Source of the DNA: Eonycteris spelaea
Taxonomy: Eukaryota; Chordata; Mammalia; Chiroptera; Pteropodidae
Direction: 5' to 3'
Length of the DNA: 64,000 nt
Assembly (NCBI GenBank): GCA_003508835.1
Contig: PUFA01000538.1
Location: 171,288 to 235,287, forward strand
Positions 35,061 through 46,921 of the stretch are shown here, in pieces. The translations under genes and the position numbers were made by a program. The notes below the pieces were generated by a model. That model made no database searches. It saw only the letters and a program-made list of their open reading frames with translations, and was not told where the DNA came from. Position 1 is the stretch's first letter. The number at the start of each line of letters is the position of its first letter.

Positions 35061-36675
35061 AATTTTAATGAACAGTTTAATATCTGTACTCAGATATGTA
35101 GTTTTGTATTAATGTTTCCAAATATTTTTATTAGCCTAATTTCAGTGTGTGGGACTACTCAGTAAGTGTATATTTCCAGCAATATTTAACCTGCATCACT
35201 GAATAATGCTTAAAGGAAGATTTCCAACAATTAATCTTTGTTCTTCCATTTCTCATGAGTCTATACCACGATCATGAATGCCGAGGAATTCCTAGAGGTC
35301 TGTATATTGTACAACAGCATATGTATTTAAGGACTGTATTTGATTATTTTTTCTTTTTCTTTAGTCTGAGGCAATATGAGGGAGGAAGAGTAGTTGTGTT
35401 AGGACAACAAGTTTTTCTTTTGTTTTCGGTTTTCTCTCCAGTTTTCAGTTTTCAATCACATGTTCAATTTCTAACGTTTTTTTTTACATAGAAAATCATT
35501 TTTTAAGGTAGCATATTCATGTGAAGTTATTTAAGTACAAAATACTATAAATATCTTGTGCACCCAAATTCACACTTGAATTTTAAATTAAAACACATTT
35601 ATTGTGTTGGTATATACACATATATTCCATTTCTCTGTCAGCTGAGATACCTAAGTGGGCAATGACACTCATCAGCAAGCATATGTAGTACTCAGATGCT
35701 GGATTCCAATAAAAAAAACTGTTACTTCTTGGACAATGACTAATTGTTACACAAGATAAGTGTAGGGTACTTTCTAATATCAGAAGGTAAAAAAGTATTA
35801 AAAATAACCCTCAATAAACTGAGTATCACAAAAGGGATACAAGAGCTAAATGTAGAGCTCTCATGACCAAAGCTGGAACATTTTAAGCCAAAAAATTTGT
35901 TGTATTTGTATTGGATTAAACCAAAGTATAAAAGAAATATCCATAATTTGATACAGACATAAAGATGGGTGTGAATGGATAGATGATAGATGATAGATAG
36001 ATAGATGATAGATGATAGATAGATATAGATATTGCAAAGACATATAGCTCATGAAACGAATTCAAATAACTTATATTAACTACTCTACTCTCAAGAAAGT
36101 GAAATATAATGTTCCACTCCTTAAGTGTTGGGTGTACATAGTGACTTTCTTACAAAAAATAACAGAATGGAATGGGGACAAAAAGAGTACCTTTACAGTG
36201 AAAAATTGACAAACTCTACCTTCAATCAGGTAATCAAATTTAATACCACAGTAATTAGTCACATTTTCAGAATGCACCCTTACTATAATGTAATGAGAAT
36301 AACATTTTACCACTGTGGTCTTCCTCCCCAAAAATTCATAACCTTTGCCTAATTATGAGAAAAGATCAGACAAGTTCCAATTTAGGAGTATTCTATAAAG
36401 TACCTGACCATACTCCCAACATTTCCAACATCATAAAAAATAAGGAAAATTGAGAAAACATCACAGCCAAGAAGATTCTAAGGATTACATGGTGACTAAA
36501 TGTGGTATATAGATGTCATTATTATAAAGTTGTAAACCTGAAATTTATATAAAAGTTATTAACCAATGTTATCTCAGTCAATTTAATAACTATAAACCAT
36601 TAATACTATAAATCAGTCAAGTTAAGAGAATATGGTATCTGAATAAGATTTGGAATAGTAAAAAGATATTATATA
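35061..36675. other. Non-coding DNA with GATA microsatellite
   Basis: No gene seen. A GATA/GATGATA microsatellite lies at 35983-36031. An 83-codon frame on the - strand (36080-36331) and an overlapping 75-codon frame on the + strand (36125-36352) show no recognisable domain and are probably chance. Confidence 0.5.
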
Positions 36676-36719
36676 AAATGAGTGCCCTTTAACAGATTAT
36701 TGGATAAGAAAATGTGATA

Positions 36720-36754
<35 letters not shown>

Positions 36755-37146
36755 TATTTATTATTTATTTGTTACTCAACCATAAGAGATGAAATCCTGC
36801 CATTTTCGACATGAATGAAACTTGAGGAAATCATACTAAACAAAATAAGTCAGACAGAAAAGTTGAGAACCATAAGATTTATTCATATGTGAGATATCAA
36901 ACAACCACAACAAACAGAGACTCATGGGCATGGAACAAGGATTAGCAGTACCAATGGGAAAAGGGTGAAAAAAACAAAGGGAAGGGGAGGGATGGGGAAA
37001 AGTAGTATGGTGATGAAAGGAAATTAAACTTTCAGTGGGGAACACAATACAAATGCCAATATGATGTATTATTAAATTGTACGCTTGAAACCTTATAATT
37101 TTATTACCAATGTCACCCTAATAAATTAATTAAAAATAAAAGAAAG
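36676..37146 (+). mobile_element. LINE-1 3' end with internal TATC repeat
   Basis: 5'-truncated L1 3' region. It reads 'gccattttcgacatgaatga', 'aaataagtcagacagaaaag' and ends 'aaattgtacgcttgaaacct', then 'ataaattaattaaaaataaa' as the tail. A (TATC)n array lies at 36716-36760. Confidence 0.8.
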
Positions 37147-37338
37147 GTTTAGTCCTGAAATTGGGCTTGGATATTAAATCAGCAATTACATATTAATTCT
37201 ATTGCAAAGTATTGTATCAGGTGCATTTTTATAAAAATAATTAAAACATACTTCCTGCTTATAAAGAATTAATACTTAATGGTGGGTCAACAAAAAAATT
37301 GGTGGACTGGAGAGGACTTTCCCAATAGTTTTTCCCCT

Positions 37339-37725
37339 TCAAACAACAATAATCTGAACATTTAAAGCAAACGCAACAAAAAACATCCAAACTGCACACG
37401 CAGCAACGTTTGAGTATAGGGTATACTCATAAGAACTACACAGATCAGAAAACCCAGGAGTCGAGAGGTGGATTGGGAAACAAAGAAGCTGCCTTTTCAG
37501 AGCTGGAGCTCCTTCAGGAGAGAGAGCGGGGAGAAAGGGCTGACAGGTTCCCTGAACAAACTTGCCTGGGAGAGCAGTGAGCTCCTCGCAGCTGGTGGAG
37601 GTGCCCAGACATGAGGGCAGAAAGCAGAGAAATGGGAAGACAGAGAAGCAGTGACAGGCAGAGAAAAAACAGTTGAATTTACCAGCGGTGGTTGCAAAAT
37701 TGCCAAGTTGAGCTGCAGCCCTCAT
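37339..37725 (-). other. Open reading frame antisense to L1 5' UTR (ORF0-like candidate)
   Basis: A 128-codon - strand frame inside the 5' UTR of a + strand L1. Shared features with the other antisense frames are CFSVFPFLCFLPS, CEELTALPGKFVQGT, QLLCFPIHLSTPGFSDL and SSYEY. No known domain. It is the antisense frame in the mini-L1 that has lost both standard ORFs. Confidence 0.35.
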
Positions 37726-38278
37726 CCTCCAAAGCAGAGGGCCCCTTACTTATAACCACCATGACCTATGGCAGAGCCCCAAAAAAGAAATCTCAGCAAA
37801 CCCTACCTAAACTGTCGCTAACACTGACAGGGCCTGAGACTGAGGGTAGTGAGTGTGATTAAACATCTATAATAACAATTTTTAAAAGGCCATGTCAACA
37901 CTTTATATAAAAGTGGGGATCCAAGAGGCTTAATGTCATCTATGGTACATATATACAATGTAATATTTGCTCAGCATTAGAAGAGATGAAATACTGCCAT
38001 TTGCGACAACTTGGATGGACCTCGAGATAATCATGCTAAGCTAAATAAGTCAAACATTCAAAGTGATAAACCACATGATATCACTTATATGTGGGATATA
38101 AAGCTAAAAACAGGACAAACAAGCAGAGAACTCATGGACGTGGACAATAACTAGTGGTTACCAGTGGATAGGGAAGGAGGGAGTTAGATGGTATAAAAAA
38201 AAAAATCAAACATGTGGTGCCAGAAAGAAATTAACTATGGAGGGTGAACACATTATGCAAAAAAAAAAAAAATTATAC

Positions 38279-38310
<32 letters not shown>

Positions 38311-38365
38311 CATATACATATATATATGTATGTATATATATATATGTATATGTATACACGTACAC

Positions 38366-38398
<33 letters not shown>
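38279..38398. repeat. CA/TA/CA microsatellite in L1 3' UTR
   Basis: (CA)n, (TATACA)n and (CA)n blocks inside the 3' UTR. A similar array sits in the related tail at 56777-56910, so the microsatellite belongs to this 3' UTR family. Confidence 0.85.
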
Positions 38399-38400
<2 letters not shown>

Positions 38401-38435
38401 GCCTTACTGTTAAATTGTACACCTGAGCTCACTGG

Positions 38436-40560
38436 ATTTTGAGTGAGGGCCAGAGCAAGGATGTTTTTCCAAACAGAAGTTGCAGTGTTATTCACTGTTT
38501 CTCTGTTGAGCCATACTCTCTCCCAGTGTGAGGACTCAGTGCCACCATAGCCAAGACATCATCAAACAGGATAACAGAGGTAGAATATGCCCAGAGGATT
38601 TCCTGAACCTTCACCTTTCACAACTGGCGGCACTGGCGGCCCCGCCCAAGCTATATTTCAGGTGCCCTCCTTAGTCAGGTGCCCTTGCTGAGCAGTATGA
38701 GCAGTACCTGTGTAGCAATGGTGGCATCTGGCCTCAGTTTCTGGTGTGCCTTTTTGAGGCAACCATAAACACACCTGTGGATTGCTTGCTGAATCTTAAC
38801 AGGTGGCTCTGAAGGGTCACAGGCTGGGGCTAAATTTGACCTACAGCTGAATTCCTCTCAGGTCTTTGCCACTGGACACCGCCCACACAAAAGCTATACT
38901 AATAAAGACTGAGAGACTTAATGGTTTGCTTAGTACATAGAAACAGACCAGGAAAGACAGGCAAAATGGGAAGACTAAAAAGCAGAAAACCATATGAGAG
39001 AATGAAAACAGAGACTCAGAATTAATTGATCAAGCAATCTAACAGATGCAGAATTCAAAACACTGCTTATAAAGATGTTCAATGAACTTATGCAAGATAA
39101 TTAATTCAGTAAGAACTTCAACAGAATAAAAAACATAAAAATGGGAATTGGAAATTATAAAAGTGGACCAGTCAGAAATGAAGAACACATTATTTGAGAT
39201 GAGAAGTATATTTAAATGACATAAACAAAGTGAATAAAGAAGAAGATCACATGACCTATGTAGAGGTTGGGAAAGCCAAAAACACTCATCAGAATGGCAA
39301 AAACAAAGAAGCCAAGACTAAAAATAATAATTTAAGAGCTTATGAGACACTATTACAGGTAAAAATATCCATGTCATAGGAGTACCTGAAGGAAAACAAT
39401 ATGTTGAAGAGCTATATTGAAGAAATAATGATGGGAAAACTTCCCTAACCTAGTCCAGGAAATGGACATAAAAACGCCAGGAAGCTCAGAGAGTCCCCCA
39501 AACCAGGAAACCAAAGAGGGTCACACCGAGACACATCATAATTAAAATGCCAGATGTTTAAATACAAAGAGAGAATCTTAAAAACAGCAAGAGAAAAACA
39601 GTTAGTTATCTGCAAGGGAGACCCATAAGACTGGCAACTGATGTCTCACAAGAAACTATTTCTAAAAAGAAAATAGCAGGACAGAAGGACTTGGCACAAA
39701 ATATTCGACGTGATGAAAACCCAGTATCTACCACCAAGAATGTTTAAACTAGCAAGCTATCATTTAGAGTCAAAAGACAGATAAAGAGCTTCCCAGACAA
39801 AAATAAGCTAAAGGAATGTGTCATCACCAAGCCAGTATTACAGGAAATGTTGGAAGACCTTCTCTATTTAAGAAGAAAAAAACATGTATCAAAAACATGA
39901 ATGAAGAATGATCATAACCACATTCGTTATCAACAGGTACCACGAATGGAAAAGAATAAAGTGCTACAACCAAAAGGTAGAGTGGGCTGAATGGATAAGA
40001 AAACAAGCTCCTTACCCATGCTGCCTACAAGAAACTCACTTCAGATTAAAAGACACACAGAGACTAAAAAAGAAGGGGGTGGAAAAAATATTGGCCCTTA
40101 ATGGACTTAGAGGTATTGCGCTGAATGAAATGTGTTGGATGAGAAATACAAATATCTCATTTTTTTCACATGCATGTGGAACTAAAGAACAAAATCAACC
40201 AATAACAACAAGAAAAAGCAGAAATAAACTAATAGATACAGAGAATATTTAGAGGATACTAGAAGGTAGGGGTTGGGGGAACAAAAAACAGGCACAAGGT
40301 ATTAAGAATACACAAGGAGATGTAGAGTGTAGCATGGGAAAGATTGTTAATAATGTTGCAATAAATATGTAAGGGAGAAGACACCTACTAGATTTAGTGG
40401 GTGATCACTTTGCGGGTTATGTGGATCTCTGATTCACTATGCTATAACAACATGAAACTGGTTATATTGTTATATGCTAACTATAATTGAAGGAAAAAAA
40501 CTCATTGAATTGTACAACATAAATACAAGCAACTAATTGTCTATTTCAATAAAAGACACA
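38436..40560 (+). mobile_element. LINE-1, internally deleted (5' UTR, ORF1, 190 bases of ORF2, 3' end)
   Basis: 5' UTR about 38436-38950, ORF1 about 38953-39895, ORF2 start about 39905-40093, then 3' region 40094-40560. ORF1 shows NPKR-type and ETLQA-type relics between 39500 and 39720, but with several stops. The ORF2 segment carries WIRKQAPYPCCLQETHFR followed by KDTQRLKK. The join to the 3' region falls near 40093 (then 'atggacttagaggtattgcg'). The tail ends near 40555. Structure is the same as the L1 at 2503 but the breakpoint is different. Confidence 0.8.
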
Positions 40561-40639
40561 AAAAGAAAAGAAAAAGAAAAAGGAAAACCTAATGGTGAAT
40601 TACCATATAAACAAGAATTACTCAAACTTGATGCATTTG

Positions 40640-40790
40640 ATATTTGGGCGATTAATTCTTTATTGTAGTGGGCTGTCCTGTGCATTGTAGGATGTTCACC
40701 AGCATCTCTAGCCTCTCCCTACTTGATGACAGAGCACCCTCCCTAATTGTGACAACCAAAAATAAGAAATGTTCTATAGTTCTCAAATGT
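40640..40790 (+). mobile_element. Ancient non-autonomous DNA transposon fragment
   Basis: 'gggctgtcctgtgcattgta' followed by 'ggatgttcaccagcatct', 'agcaccctccctaattgtga' and 'caaccaaaaat' is a well-known mammalian MITE order, usually ending '...gagaaccactg'. I cannot name the family with certainty. Confidence 0.6.
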
Positions 40791-40959
40791 TATGTAATGT
40801 TTATAATTGCTCTGACAAAATCTATTAATTAAATAATTAAAAAGTTCAATAAAAAATTAAAAAATCATTTATGGAAATAACTACATTTTCATAGTGAGGC
40901 TTAAACATAAGACAACATTTTTACAAAAATTTTTTTACAAAAATTTTCATATTACATTA

Positions 40960-41165
40960 TCTCGTGTAATCATTCTGAGAACCCTGTGACATAAGCATTG
41001 TTGTTGATATTATTGGTATTAGTATTATTTTCATTCCTATTTTGTAGGAGAAAAATTAATGCTTAGAAAGGTAAAGTGACTTGGCCTAATATCACTCAGC
41101 TTGTAAGTACAAGGACAGACTAAATCCAGGCATTTGATATTCTTTCTAATCCCACCACGCTGCCT
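40960..41165 (+). repeat. MIR SINE, nearly full length
   Basis: Shows the whole MIR core: 'tctcgtgtaatcattctgag', 'aaccctgtgacataag', 'cattcctattttgtaggaga', 'gaaaggtaaagtgacttggc', 'atcactcagcttgtaagta' and 'ctaaatccaggca'. Confidence 0.8.
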
Positions 41166-41989
41166 CATATGTCAACAATCTATATGTTACCATTACAATG
41201 AAGAATAGGGGAAGAACATTCTCTAATGCAGTGGCTTCCATTGTAACAGCTAATCTGACCAGGGAAATATCTCAAATGGAGGCAATTAAACTAATTTATG
41301 AGCTCTGTGAATTATTAAGATTAGGTTAGTTTTGAAAAGACTAGCTTGTTAGTTACTTATTTGATTCGTTTTATTACAGTCTGCTTAGATAAATGACTAA
41401 GAGTATATTATAATATTCTTAATAACATAGATTAATATGTCTGTTGTAATTTTTGGATGCTATATTATTTGATCTATCCATATCTCTTTTGAGCACTAAT
41501 CTCTTATTTCCTCATGAGACATAAAACAGAATTCCCTCAGTCTTTTGAAATCTAACAAAATTATGTGTGGTTTCATACTGATGAGATTTTTAAGTGTTAA
41601 AAAATCTTCATTTTAATCATTAAAAAATACTTCAGATTTCTAATTAATTTATAATGCACAGGTAAACATAGCCCAAACTAGCTAGTGATTTAAGACACTT
41701 TTTTCCTTAATCAAAGAAGGCTGAAACAATTCACAGAATAAATTATTTCCTTGTTAGAACTTCTTAAGATACACTTCATTTTAGAATATGCCCCTCTCTA
41801 ATAACATGCAGAGTATATTGTGAGGATAGATAAGACAATTAGTTAGTTGAATGTTCATTGACTTAATGAAAATTAAATGATACTTGAGTAACGAAAAGAT
41901 TAGGGTTAAGTGAGTCAAGTGAAACCTGAATGCTTTTCAAGTCTGTGGTGCCAAGGTATTGTTCCTTTCCAATACAAATAAACAAGCAT

Positions 41990-42130
41990 ATTTTGTAGCA
42001 GACTATTTTTAAATTAGTTCTATTGGGGTAACATTGGTTAATATTATATGTTTCAAGTGTGCAATTTCTATAATACATAATCTGTATATTGCGTTTAAGG
42101 ATATTCATATCATGCTATCCTTGATTGTCC
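41990..42130 (-). mobile_element. L1 3' end fragment
   Basis: Reversed L1 tail: 'attggggtaacattggttaa', then 'tgtttcaagtgtgcaatttc' and 'ataatacataatctgtatat'. Short and 5'-truncated. Confidence 0.75.
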
Positions 42131-42249
42131 AAACAATGTTGTGACTGAAGTCCCAAAGAGTCTTTAAAGATAAGAAGATTCAGAGATGAATCATTTATTT
42201 AAATTAAAGAGAAAATGAGAGTAATGTTCCAAAACAATTGTCTCAAAAA

Positions 42250-42292
42250 ATTAAAAACAAACAAACAAACAAACAAATAAACAAAAACAAGC
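42250..42292. repeat. (AAAC)n microsatellite
   Basis: Simple AAAC repeat with minor interruptions. Confidence 0.8.
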
Positions 42293-42824
42293 TGAAGGAA
42301 CCTAAAAGTAATTCTAACTCCTGGTTGGAAAATGTCTGGAAACAAAAAAGGTAACAAGCAAAGTATTTAAGTTGTTCATCCAAACCATCAATTTATTAAG
42401 CTTCTACTGACTGTAAGCTTCTATGTGCTAGTATTTAAATTCCACCTTTGTGTGATGTTGAAAAGACATGCACATAGCTTTAATTATGGGAAATTTGACA
42501 GTAGTCATATTTTTCTAAGTAGTCAAAGGTACAAACTTCCAGTTAGAAGATAATAATTTCTGGGATCTATGTAAAGCATTTTGACTATAGTTATAGTTGT
42601 TACTTGAAAATTGCTAAGAAAGTAGAACTTAAATGTGCTTTCCATACATACTCAATGGTAACTATGTGAGATTGTGGATATGTTAAGCAACCTCACTTGG
42701 TAATCATTTTACATATACATATTCAAATCATCATGTTGTACACAAATTTAAGCCGTGTTATAGGTCATTATAGCTCAATTAAAGCAGGAAAAGATATATT
42801 AAAATGGAAATATGTTATTTTATT

Positions 42825-43060
42825 TTTTTTAATTTTTATTTTCAATTAGATTTGACATTTCAATATTTTTTATATTAGTTTCAGGTATATGAAATAGTGG
42901 TTAGACAAACATATATAATTTACAAATGATTCCTCCAATTAGTTCTAGTACCACCTGGCACTATTAACATAGTTATACAATAATATTGACTATATTCCTA
43001 TGCTGTACTTTACATCCCTGTGACTATTTTTGTAACTACCAATTTCTTAATGGGTTTGAC
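42825..43060 (-). mobile_element. L1 3' UTR fragment of another subfamily
   Basis: Reversed L1 3' UTR: 'ttagtttcaggtatatgaaa', 'ctagtaccacctggcactat' and 'actatattcctatgctgtac', 'tttacatccctgtgactatt'. It ends upstream of KLHL4 exon A by about 440 bases. Confidence 0.7.
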
Positions 43061-43501
43061 ATATGGTACTCTGAAGCTTGAGATTATTCAAGAAATATTT
43101 CTGATGTTAATAATTTATGCAAAGAGAAGCTTCAGGAAATAATTAAATTTTAAAAGTATTTTGATCATCCCACAATTTCATGACTAATCACATAATCATG
43201 ATACCAATAAAGTTAAAGAAATGTGCTGATATTTTTGAAGTTGATAAATCACCTCTAGCCCTGAAGCTGAATCATACATAGTATGTTTCATTCCAGATAT
43301 AAATACTTATCATTGACATTTTACTTTAATGGAAGGCTGGCAGCAGTCATAACAAAATATTTAGGATTCAGAGGGAAATTTTTTTTAATTTTATTTTTAA
43401 ACCAATAATTTATTTTAGAAATTGATGTGTCTAAATTACCACTGAATATTCGCACACTCACTAGGAGAATAAACCATATTCTCACCTTATCCCCCTTTCA
43501 G

Positions 43502-43668
43502 ATTACACACACATTCTGAAGAAATGAATTGCAATGTGTCTGAGGAGCAGTTCCATGCTGTAAACCTGCAGAGCAAAACTCTCCATTAAAATGGAGAACT
43601 ACCTGAAAGAGAAACACACTGGGTGATGTGCTACTCATTGCTGGACACCTCCGAATCCAGCTCATCGC
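43502..43668 (+). CDS. KLHL4: KLHL4 exon A (end of N-terminal region, start of BTB), frame broken
   Basis: A strong acceptor (ttatccccctttcag) precedes 43502 and a consensus donor (gtaagt) starts at 43669. After allowing for indels the peptide shows EEMNCNVSEEQFHAVN, then MENYLKEK, and DVLLIAGHLRIPAH, the opening of the BTB domain. Expected exon length for this peptide is 165 bases; 167 are present. I count six single-base indels: -1 near 43566, +1 in the A-run 43575-43578, +1 near 43586, +1 between 43612 and 43623, -1 near 43658, +1 at 43668. The first makes a stop at 43587-43589 (TAA) as read. The amino acids themselves are well conserved. Either sequencing error or gene damage explains this. 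Confidence 0.8.
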
Positions 43669-44043
43669 GTAAGTATCCTTATGTAGATAGAACATTTGGT
43701 GATTATGGTAAGTATGAATGAGAATCATTCCATTGATTATAATTGGAACATTAAGGAAATAGATTTTTATCACCCTATATTGAAAAGCATTACCATATAG
43801 TATCCACTTTCCTGTGGATATTTAAAAGAGCTAAACTTTAGAGAAACTTGATGAAGAAAACAGTGTAAACCGTCTAAAAGAAAATCAACTATTCTGTTGC
43901 CTTTCTAATATTTACTGCACTTTACTGAACTGTGAAATATTTAAGCAGAAAACAGTCTCGCCAGTGTTAGAAATTACTGACTGCATTCTATGCTTTTCGA
44001 TTAAGATTATGGACTGATGTAAGCTTCCTATGAAACATTCCAG

Positions 44044-44182
44044 GTTGGTTCTCAGGTGCAGTGTCTGATTATTTTGCTGCAATGTTTACTAATGAGTGCT
44101 TGAAGCCAAACAAGAAGAGGGTCAAGATGGAAGGAGTTGATCCTAATGCACTTAATTCCTTGGCTGCAGTATGCTTACACAG
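44044..44182 (+). CDS. KLHL4: KLHL4 exon B (BTB core), frame broken
   Basis: Acceptor 'cattccag' (weak pyrimidine tract) ends at 44043; donor gtaagc starts at 44183. Corrected peptide runs from LVLSAVSDYFAAMFT through KMEGVDPNALNS to QYAYT, the core helices of the BTB fold used for dimerisation and CUL3 contact. It ends in phase 1 (g|gt makes the Gly shared with exon C). Expected length is 137 bases, observed 139. Four indels: +1 G at 44055-44056, -1 T between 44095 and 44096, +1 G in the run 44119-44121, +1 C at 44164. Few or no substitutions are apparent beside them. Confidence 0.82.
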
Positions 44183-44197
44183 GTAAGCCCTTGGCAT

Positions 44198-44350
44198 CTA
44201 TTAACTCATTAATCTTCACAGTAATCCTACATTATATAACCTACATTATTATTATTCCTACCGTACAAGAAAAAAAACATGAAGAATAGACCAGTTAAGT
44301 AACTTTCCTAAGGTAGTAAGGGGCAGAATCAGGATTTATATTCAATAGTA
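44198..44350 (+). repeat. MIR SINE in KLHL4 intron, 15 bases after donor
   Basis: 'attaactcattaatcttcac', 'agtaatcctacattatataa', 'accagttaagtaactttcct' and 'ggggcagaatcaggattta' follow the MIR core order. It begins within about 15 bases of the exon B donor. Confidence 0.75.
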
Positions 44351-44631
44351 TAAAAGCAAGAAGTGAATAACATGCATAAAAAAAAATTATGACTATGAGA
44401 AAATGAAGCTATCCTAATGCAAAAATGTAAGAACATGTCTCTATCTCTCTCGAGCAATGCGGGTGCATTCTCATTTGTAAAAAGATGAGAGTGAAAGTGG
44501 GATATTTCAACTCCACATTAAAGATTTAATCAGTCTTTTCCTTTGAAATAATAAAGTACTGTTTACTCAAACTATAAAGCAAAGATAACAGGATGAGTTT
44601 TTGGGGCCAAGTAGTATGTATGTATGAATGT

Positions 44632-45830
44632 ATTCATTCATTCATTCATTCATTCATTCATTCTAACTTTATTGAGGAATAATTGACAAATATAATTGAA
44701 TGTACTTAAGGTATACAGTGTGATGATTCGATGATACACATACACATGGTGGAATGAATACCAAGATCAAAAAATTAATGTGTGCATCATCTCAAATAGT
44801 TAATTCTTTTTCCTGTGAGAAGAAAATGTTTAATATAATCTCAGCAACTTTCAAGTATACAATATCCAATACCATATTTATTAACTAAAGCCACCATGAT
44901 GTACATTAGATCCCCAGAACTACTTACAACTGAAAATTTGTGCCATTTAACCTATCATTACTGTTTCCTACTCTCAGACCCTGGAAACCACCAATTTACT
45001 CACTGTTTCTATGAAATCAGCAGTTTTATTCCTATCCTCATACAAGTGATACCATACTTTCTTCTCTGTATTTCATTTAGCTTGGTGCCCTCCAGGTTCA
45101 TCTATGTTGTCACAAAACAGCAAGATTTCCATCTTTTTCATGGCTGAACTTATTTATATTCATATATAATGTATTATGTATATTTTATCCAATAATCTGT
45201 CAAAAACAGTCAGGTTGTTTCCACATCTTATAGTTGCAATAAATATAGGAGTATAGATACTTCTTCAAGTTTCTTATTTTATTTCTTTTAGATATTTACC
45301 CAGGAGTGGGGTTTCTGGATCATATGATTGTTCTATTTTTGCATTTTTTCCAGGAATTTCATACTGTTTTTCATAATAGCTGTACTAATGTACATTCTCA
45401 CCAACAGTGCATAAGGTTTCCTTTTTATCCAAAGCCTTGTCAACACTGGCTATCCCTTCTCTTTTTGATATTTGTCATCTTAACAGGTGTGAAATGATAT
45501 CTCATTGTAGTTTTAATTTACATTTCCCTGAGGATTAGTGATGTCTAGTTTCATGTAGTATTAATCCCTTATCAGATATATGGTTTGCAAATATGTTCTT
45601 TTATTCCATAGGTTGCCTTTTCAGTTTATTTATTTTTTCTTTGTTGTATAGAAGCTTTTTAGTTTGATATAGTCCTGTTTACTTTCTTTTTTTTTCTTTT
45701 TGTTGCCTATGCTTTTAGTGTCTTATCCAATAAAACATTGCCAAGACCAATGTAGGGAGCTTTTTTGATATGTTTTCTTTTAGGAGTTTTATGGTTTTAC
45801 TTATTATGAAATTAATATTCTTCTTAATAA
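44632..45830 (-). mobile_element. LINE-1 3' UTR of an old L1M subfamily with ATTC repeat
   Basis: (ATTC)n at about 44632-44662, then a reversed L1M 3' region: 'actttattgaggaataattg', 'caccaacagtgcataaggtt', 'aacaggtgtgaaatgatatc', 'agctttttagtttgatatag'. It is 5'-truncated within the ORF2/3' UTR boundary. It lies in the intron between KLHL4 exons B and C. Confidence 0.8.
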
Positions 45831-46921
45831 GTATGCCACATTTCAATGTCTATAGCAGGTGAATCTTTGGATCTGAATCTGAGAATAGTTCATACTTTTT
45901 GGGTCTCATAAGATAAAGGTAGGCTTTACCTTCAAAAACCACACAAGGAAGTCTATTAATGTACTGGACACCTTTACGACATATGATTTAGAAGATAAAT
46001 CAAATACAGAGTATTTCAAAGTATGCATTACTCTTTTCTTTGTGGTGTTGTAACGTATAGAATCCATATTAAGGTATTTTACAAGGCCAGATTATTATAA
46101 AGTAATAGTTTATAGTTTATAAAATGCATATAAAATATCATTCTTATAATTTATCTACAGCTTGGCTAAAACAAAGTAGTGATAACATAACTTATCAAAA
46201 TAACATAACATTTTCAGTAATTCATCAATAATGTTTGTTCTAAAAATACATATATATCAATATAAAGAAAACAGTTTAAAATGCTCTGATCCCATTTAAA
46301 AATGTTTATGGATTTTTTAAACAGAGTCTGTATCTTATACTAAAAATAATCATAAAAAATTCTTTATCTAAGGACTCTTGCAATATTTTTTTGAGACAGT
46401 GTCAGGCATCAATTCCAGCCATGATATCTGTGAAAGTCTCTTTATCAACTAATAAATACAGGTGCAAAAAAACGGACATAATGGTCATATAAGCTCAGTA
46501 TTCTTATGCACCAAGATGTTTTTCCACATAAATGACATCTGTATAGCCAATTGTATTACCCTATACAATATTGCATAATGCTCCTCGAGTCATAATGTGG
46601 ACAGATTTTGATCTAAGATTTAGATGCAGTTCTAAGATGATAAATAACAGTTACTCTTTTTCAATGGTGGTATTCACTGTTCATTTGCCATGATTGTTTT
46701 TTGCAATCTAGTCTGGCTCCCTTCTTCCATCTTTAATATAGGTAAGTGTTTACACAGACTCCCTTGCCTATGTTGGCTTCAAAAGGTGTTCTCTGAGTGG
46801 TTACTGTACAGTAGAAAAAATAAGCTTACTAATAAGAGAAAATGAAGGTTTCAACTACCTAGCATATTCATGGCTTACTTTATGGAACACATAATAATTC
46901 TTTACTTTTTGAACCATCTAG
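45831..46921. other. KLHL4 intron sequence, no feature seen
   Basis: AT-rich intronic sequence up to the acceptor of exon C. I recognise no repeat or RNA gene. Confidence 0.5.

Larger units (their letters stand above)
37290..38435 (+). mobile_element. L1 with 5' UTR fused directly to 3' UTR
   Basis: The 5' UTR (37290-37930) matches the one at 60602-61215: 'aaacaacaataa', 'aactgcaca', 'tgcctgggagagcagtgagc', 'ccagcggtggttgcaaaa', 'gtgattaaacatctata', 'tttatataaaagtgg'. At about 37935 it changes to 3' UTR sequence ('ttgcgacaacttggatggac', 'aaactggtt'-type region, 'actgttaaattgtacacctg'). ORF1 and ORF2 are entirely missing. The element is only about 1.1 kb long. Confidence 0.75.

Noticed and set aside
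36080..36352. Overlapping frames on both strands in unique DNA
   Set aside because: No start context, domain or splice signals; length is within what is expected by chance.
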